From an uncultured Lachnoclostridium sp. (GTDB taxonomy: Bacteria > Bacillota > Clostridia > Lachnospirales > Lachnospiraceae), in assembly GCA_944381625.1 (NCBI GenBank), contig CALWLW010000008.1, positions 1 through 64,000 on the forward strand: a DNA stretch of 64,000 nt. Reading direction: 5' to 3'. A model generated the notes under the pieces. That model did no database searches. It saw nothing but the letters and a program-made list of their open reading frames with translations, and was not told the DNA's origin. Position numbers and translations under genes: made by a program. Positions 62,301-64,000 of this stretch are shown here, piece after piece. Numbering within the stretch: position 1 is the stretch's first letter; each line of letters begins with the position of its first letter.

Positions 62301-62425
62301 TGATAATCTCTGATATACAGGATATGCATTTCCTCTATGACAGATTTTTTCACCAGGCTCCTCAGTGCGAACAGCGTGTCCGCCTTTGTGGATATGAGTC
62401 TTCTGCCGCCTTCCATAAGCTCCAC
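59360..62425 (-). CDS. PEP/pyruvate-binding enzyme fused to class I glutamine amidotransferase-like domain
   Basis: A 1021-residue protein. The N-terminal part (about 1-260) is a PPDK/PEP-synthase ATP-binding domain: VVRSSSSAEDSFQRSNAGHYKS and IEFAIDRADRVILFQMRPL are diagnostic. A long helical middle follows, then a swivelling PEP-utiliser domain with the phospho-His in CYGGAASHMAIRC near 750. The last 170 residues are a peptidase-C26-type amidotransferase domain with Cys in IATCRGMQ near 906 and His/Glu in LQWHPER near 994-996. The GTG at 62425 or ATG at 62416 starts it. It might phosphorylate and amidate or hydrolyse a metabolite; the true reaction is unknown. Stands alone. Confidence 0.85.
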   Translation of the reverse strand: MELMEGGRRLISTKADTLFALRSLVKKSVIEEMHILYIRDYQKDKQAACRQIMDQFRGRRIVVRSSSSAEDSFQRSNAGHYKSVLDVDSSSMEEIIRAVDAVAGSYARDIRQVEDEQVLIQCQARDVRYGGVVFTRDIQNHRPYYLINYDETGSTDSVTSGSAGRMMKVIRNVDENRLRSPWKELIGAVRELEQIMDGLALDIEFAIDRADRVILFQMRPLVASYKQAGTYDDQAFFRMLQEAGAMYAHHRNAVTGTPMMLSDMAFWNPSEIIGTNPRPLDYSLYRAIITRRAWNQGIAAIGFRKLDQDLMHQIGNKPYICLEYSFYSLIPQEVDEALALRLVTCYRRALEANLTAHDKIEFEIVFSTYDFSTRERTGRLLEAGFTEQERRALTDSLKHVTEYAILHFDEILEEDLDALKSLEEIRESEEALLDVPEASVHRLLASVQNLLTALQLYGTPQFARQARMAFMARAFLRSLTESGPALEPGTSWFAPEDVDAFIQSISTVATEFERDFQDFSMDRITRAEFNRKYGHLRVGTYDIRTERYDQMNFRPGPSRRRGGTAGRPDALALSRVQEALDENGLQVEAGQWIHFVRSAIRQREYFKFEFTRSLSLILELLVRAGNVLEIARQDLSWLKIEDFKIPQYMAAEELKDRLEELIQKRHVRYQQFRELSLPEVIVDRNSLDVVEVYEARPNFITTKRVEGEVVLLEEEPDADIHDKIVAVPKADPGYEWVFAKGIKGFITCYGGAASHMAIRCAEFEIPAAIGCGERIYDYVASLSYLTMDCKSGKIEEGIQYRNLSALITQREGVNQYGDPVDILESGYVRFYELLGFIPKAVSNFTKNVEMLFNKKRDLLIVVGGGSLPPEMYDRPHEDELQPHRDRMEEQVIHYCVAHGIPIIATCRGMQYINVMFGGKLRYHPRLSTERKRGADHQVWLVKEERNIWVNNYHDDCIFQEDLAPCFEPLALDRENGIVEAYGSDEMKILALQWHPERRFETANAYEETRKIMLNFIQKYVR

Positions 62426-62547
62426 CCGTCCTTTCTCTGTGTCGTTTGCCGCCGCGCACCCTCCTCCGGATACGCCGTATCATTCTGCCAGAGTGCGGTC
62501 CCGCCGGGATTTTTCGTCTGCGTCTGGCTGTGTATACAATAAAAAAG

Positions 62548-62577
62548 CGCACAGACCCTCTAAAGTCCATGCGCCTT
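62548..62577 (-). terminator. Terminator after Xer-type recombinase gene
   Basis: GCGCATGGAC and GTCTGTGCGC pair imperfectly on the minus strand and are followed by six T. Confidence 0.75.
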
Positions 62578-62590
62578 TGCATCTTATCTC

Positions 62591-63469
62591 TCATCCTCGC
62601 GGATGCGCTTTACTGTATTCTTTTCTCATGCCCGGCTGGAATCCGGCATAGATCTGCGTCGCTCCCAGATCCGTATGTCCCAGAATCTCCCGGATCGTCT
62701 GCAGCTTCGCTCCGCCCGCCGCCATGTGTGCCGCGCAGGAATGCCGGAACATCCGCGGCGTGATATCTTTTTCAATCCCCGCCCGCAGGGCGTAGCTTTT
62801 CAGCACTTTCCAGAAGCCCTGCCTGCTCATGGGCATCCCGGAACAATTCAAAAAGAGAAAATCGCTGTCTTCCTTTTTCAAAAAAGCGCCCCGCCCCTTT
62901 TCCATGTACTGCTCCAGAGCCTTCCCCGCCTTTTTCCCAAACGGGATCATCCGTTCCTTGTCCTTTTCCCGGCAGATCACCCAGCCAAAATTCAGGTTCA
63001 CATCCCCGGTCTTCAGGTGAACCAGTTCGCTGACCCGCAGGCCCGTGGCATACAAAAGCTCCAGCATGGCCTTGTCCCTGCTCCCCTTAGGCCCGTCCGA
63101 CACAGGCTGGTCCAGCAGGCGTTCCATCTCCTGGATCGTCAGAATATCCGGAAGCTGGCGCTCTACCTTGGGCGCTTTCAGCTGCAGAGCCGGGTCATCC
63201 TGGATCTTATGCTCCCGCACCAGATACTCGAAAAACGCCTTCATGGACGCCACATATCTGGATATGGTGGAAGCAGCCATCCCTTCCCGTTCCAGATCAA
63301 TCACATAGGCGTTCAGCACCGTAGCCGTGATCTCATCGATCCGCTCCACGCCCCGCTCCCTGACGTAAGCCTCCATTTTCATCAAATCACTGTGGTAAGA
63401 CAGCACCGTATTCTGGGAAGCCTTTTTTGCCTCTCCGAGATAATTCATAAAACACTGTATTTCGTAATC
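62591..63469 (-). CDS. Xer-type tyrosine recombinase
   Basis: A 292-residue integrase. N-terminal SAM-like DNA-binding domain (about 1-90), then a catalytic domain with Arg in YATGLRVSELVHL, Lys in the beta hairpin, FRHSCAAHM and ILGHTDLGATQIYAGF (nucleophile Tyr). The usual HxxR box reads RMFR because the preceding residue is Arg instead of His (TPRMFRH). Length and lack of phage context suggest a chromosome dimer or XerC/D-like enzyme, though whether it is the main Xer protein is not clear. ATG 63469 follows GAGGG. Confidence 0.88.
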   Translation of the reverse strand, partial: DYEIQCFMNYLGEAKKASQNTVLSYHSDLMKMEAYVRERGVERIDEITATVLNAYVIDLEREGMAASTISRYVASMKAFFEYLVREHKIQDDPALQLKAPKVERQLPDILTIQEMERLLDQPVSDGPKGSRDKAMLELLYATGLRVSELVHLKTGDVNLNFGWVICREKDKERMIPFGKKAGKALEQYMEKGRGAFLKKEDSDFLFLNCSGMPMSRQGFWKVLKSYALRAGIEKDITPRMFRHSCAAHMAAGGAKLQTIREILGHTDLGATQIYAGFQPGMRKEYSKAHPRG

Positions 63470-63596
63470 CATGGCACACCCTCGTCTGTAAAAAGAATTT
63501 TCCAAGGAAAATCCTCCGTCCGCGCGGCCGCCGCATGTCCCTCACACACGCGCCGCGGTTTCAGTATAGCTGAGTGCAGCCGAAATTTCAATATTT

Positions 63597-64000
63597 TCAG
63601 GAGATTTTCCTGAGAATCTGCTGTAAAATCAGAGGATTGATCCATGTCTCCGTCCCAATCCCGAACATCAGGAATACAAAACCCGCCACAGCAAGGATCA
63701 GATACCGCTTCCGGCTCCTTCCGCCGTACGCCGCCCACATCCATATCCAGCCGAAAGCCGGGAGATAAAAAAAGAACTGCGGAAAGATCCCAGCCGTACA
63801 GATCAGGATTCCCTTAAGTCCCAGCCGGATAGTGGAGATACTCAGGGACGTTCCCCAGGCCATGCCCAGAAAAAACAGCAAAAACCCCAGGAGCACCTGC
63901 GCCGCAGGAAGCGCTCCGCAGCAGACCGCCAGAAAATACTGTCCGCACCGGTACCTTCCCACGTAATTTAAAAGCTTCCCTGTATTGATCCGCAGGTTCG
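63597..64000 (-). CDS. spoIIM: Stage II sporulation protein M-like (partial, 5' end outside window)
   Basis: The open frame continues off the window edge, so only the C-terminal 134 residues are seen. Several TM helices and the motif GLKGILICTAGIFPQFFFYLPAF match SpoIIM, a membrane partner of SpoIID and SpoIIP in forespore engulfment. An internal GTG at 63962 is not the real start because the frame is open upstream. The Xer gene follows about 130 bp downstream. Confidence 0.85.
   Translation of the reverse strand, partial: NLRINTGKLLNYVGRYRCGQYFLAVCCGALPAAQVLLGFLLFFLGMAWGTSLSISTIRLGLKGILICTAGIFPQFFFYLPAFGWIWMWAAYGGRSRKRYLILAVAGFVFLMFGIGTETWINPLILQQILRKIS

Overview
The window looks like part of a spore-forming Clostridia chromosome, most likely Lachnospiraceae. 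Supporting signs are the moderately GC-rich housekeeping genes, the mraZ-rsmH-ftsL-PBP order, a gap-pgk-tpiA-gpmI-eno glycolytic cluster and several sporulation-type genes (Spo0E-like, SpoVD-like, SpoVB-like, SpoIIM-like). Species cannot be fixed from the sequence alone.

Region 1 (1 to about 17,890) is the right-hand part of a prophage whose left end lies outside the window. A large serine recombinase (16368-17822) sits at the right end. The lysogeny block (14.4-16.1 kb, + strand) holds a repressor-like XRE protein, an IrrE-like protein without its catalytic Glu, a TM2 protein, a Cys-pair protein and a 25-residue holin-like toxin with a convergent antisense RNA. A divergent promoter region with three copies of a 15-bp operator separates it from leftward early genes: Cro-like regulator, small membrane proteins, two tRNA-like sequences, a sigma-70-like factor, Gp157, a Sak4-like ATPase, a DUF669 SSB-like protein, a CHC2 primase, a DUF927 helicase, an iteron-rich presumptive origin, a resolvase-like nuclease, an SSL2-type helicase and an ArpU/RinA-like late regulator. 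An AT-rich two-gene cassette (1-1024) follows a terminator.

The prophage interrupts a SpoVD-type class B penicillin-binding protein gene exactly at its SxN motif. The host part keeps the catalytic Ser but has lost the SxN-to-KTG half of the transpeptidase domain. Precise excision should rebuild the gene, as in known sporulation-gene intervening elements. This is the main candidate for an unusual system here.

Region 2 (18-24.4 kb) is the division and wall cluster mraZ-rsmH-ftsL-PBP-(spoVD), preceded by lgt and an overlapping Spo0E-like gene. Region 3 (24.5-36.1 kb) is patchy: ychF, an AT-rich PRTase-fragment/DprA-like pair, a beta-glucoside PTS locus with an RpiR regulator, an HTH-AAA-nuclease protein, a large membrane protein and a HEPN/MNT pair. 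Region 4 (36.1-41.2 kb) is pyrH-frr-uppS-cdsA-dxr-rseP. Region 5 (41.3-52.2 kb) holds dtd, maf, a pyridoxal kinase and the glycolytic cluster, including a membrane-anchored sigma-like/SH3 protein. Region 6 (52.4-64 kb) has hisK-type phosphatase, iscR-iscS-iscU-mnmA, a SpoVB-like flippase, a DAHP synthase, a PEP-binding/amidotransferase fusion, a Xer-type recombinase and a partial spoIIM.

Several short genes were found by reading the sequence directly: Spo0E-like 53 aa, toxin 25 aa, phage 49-aa and 30-aa proteins, and the 52-aa PRTase fragment. Start codons were chosen mainly from ribosome-binding sites. All family assignments come from visual motif recognition, without database searches.
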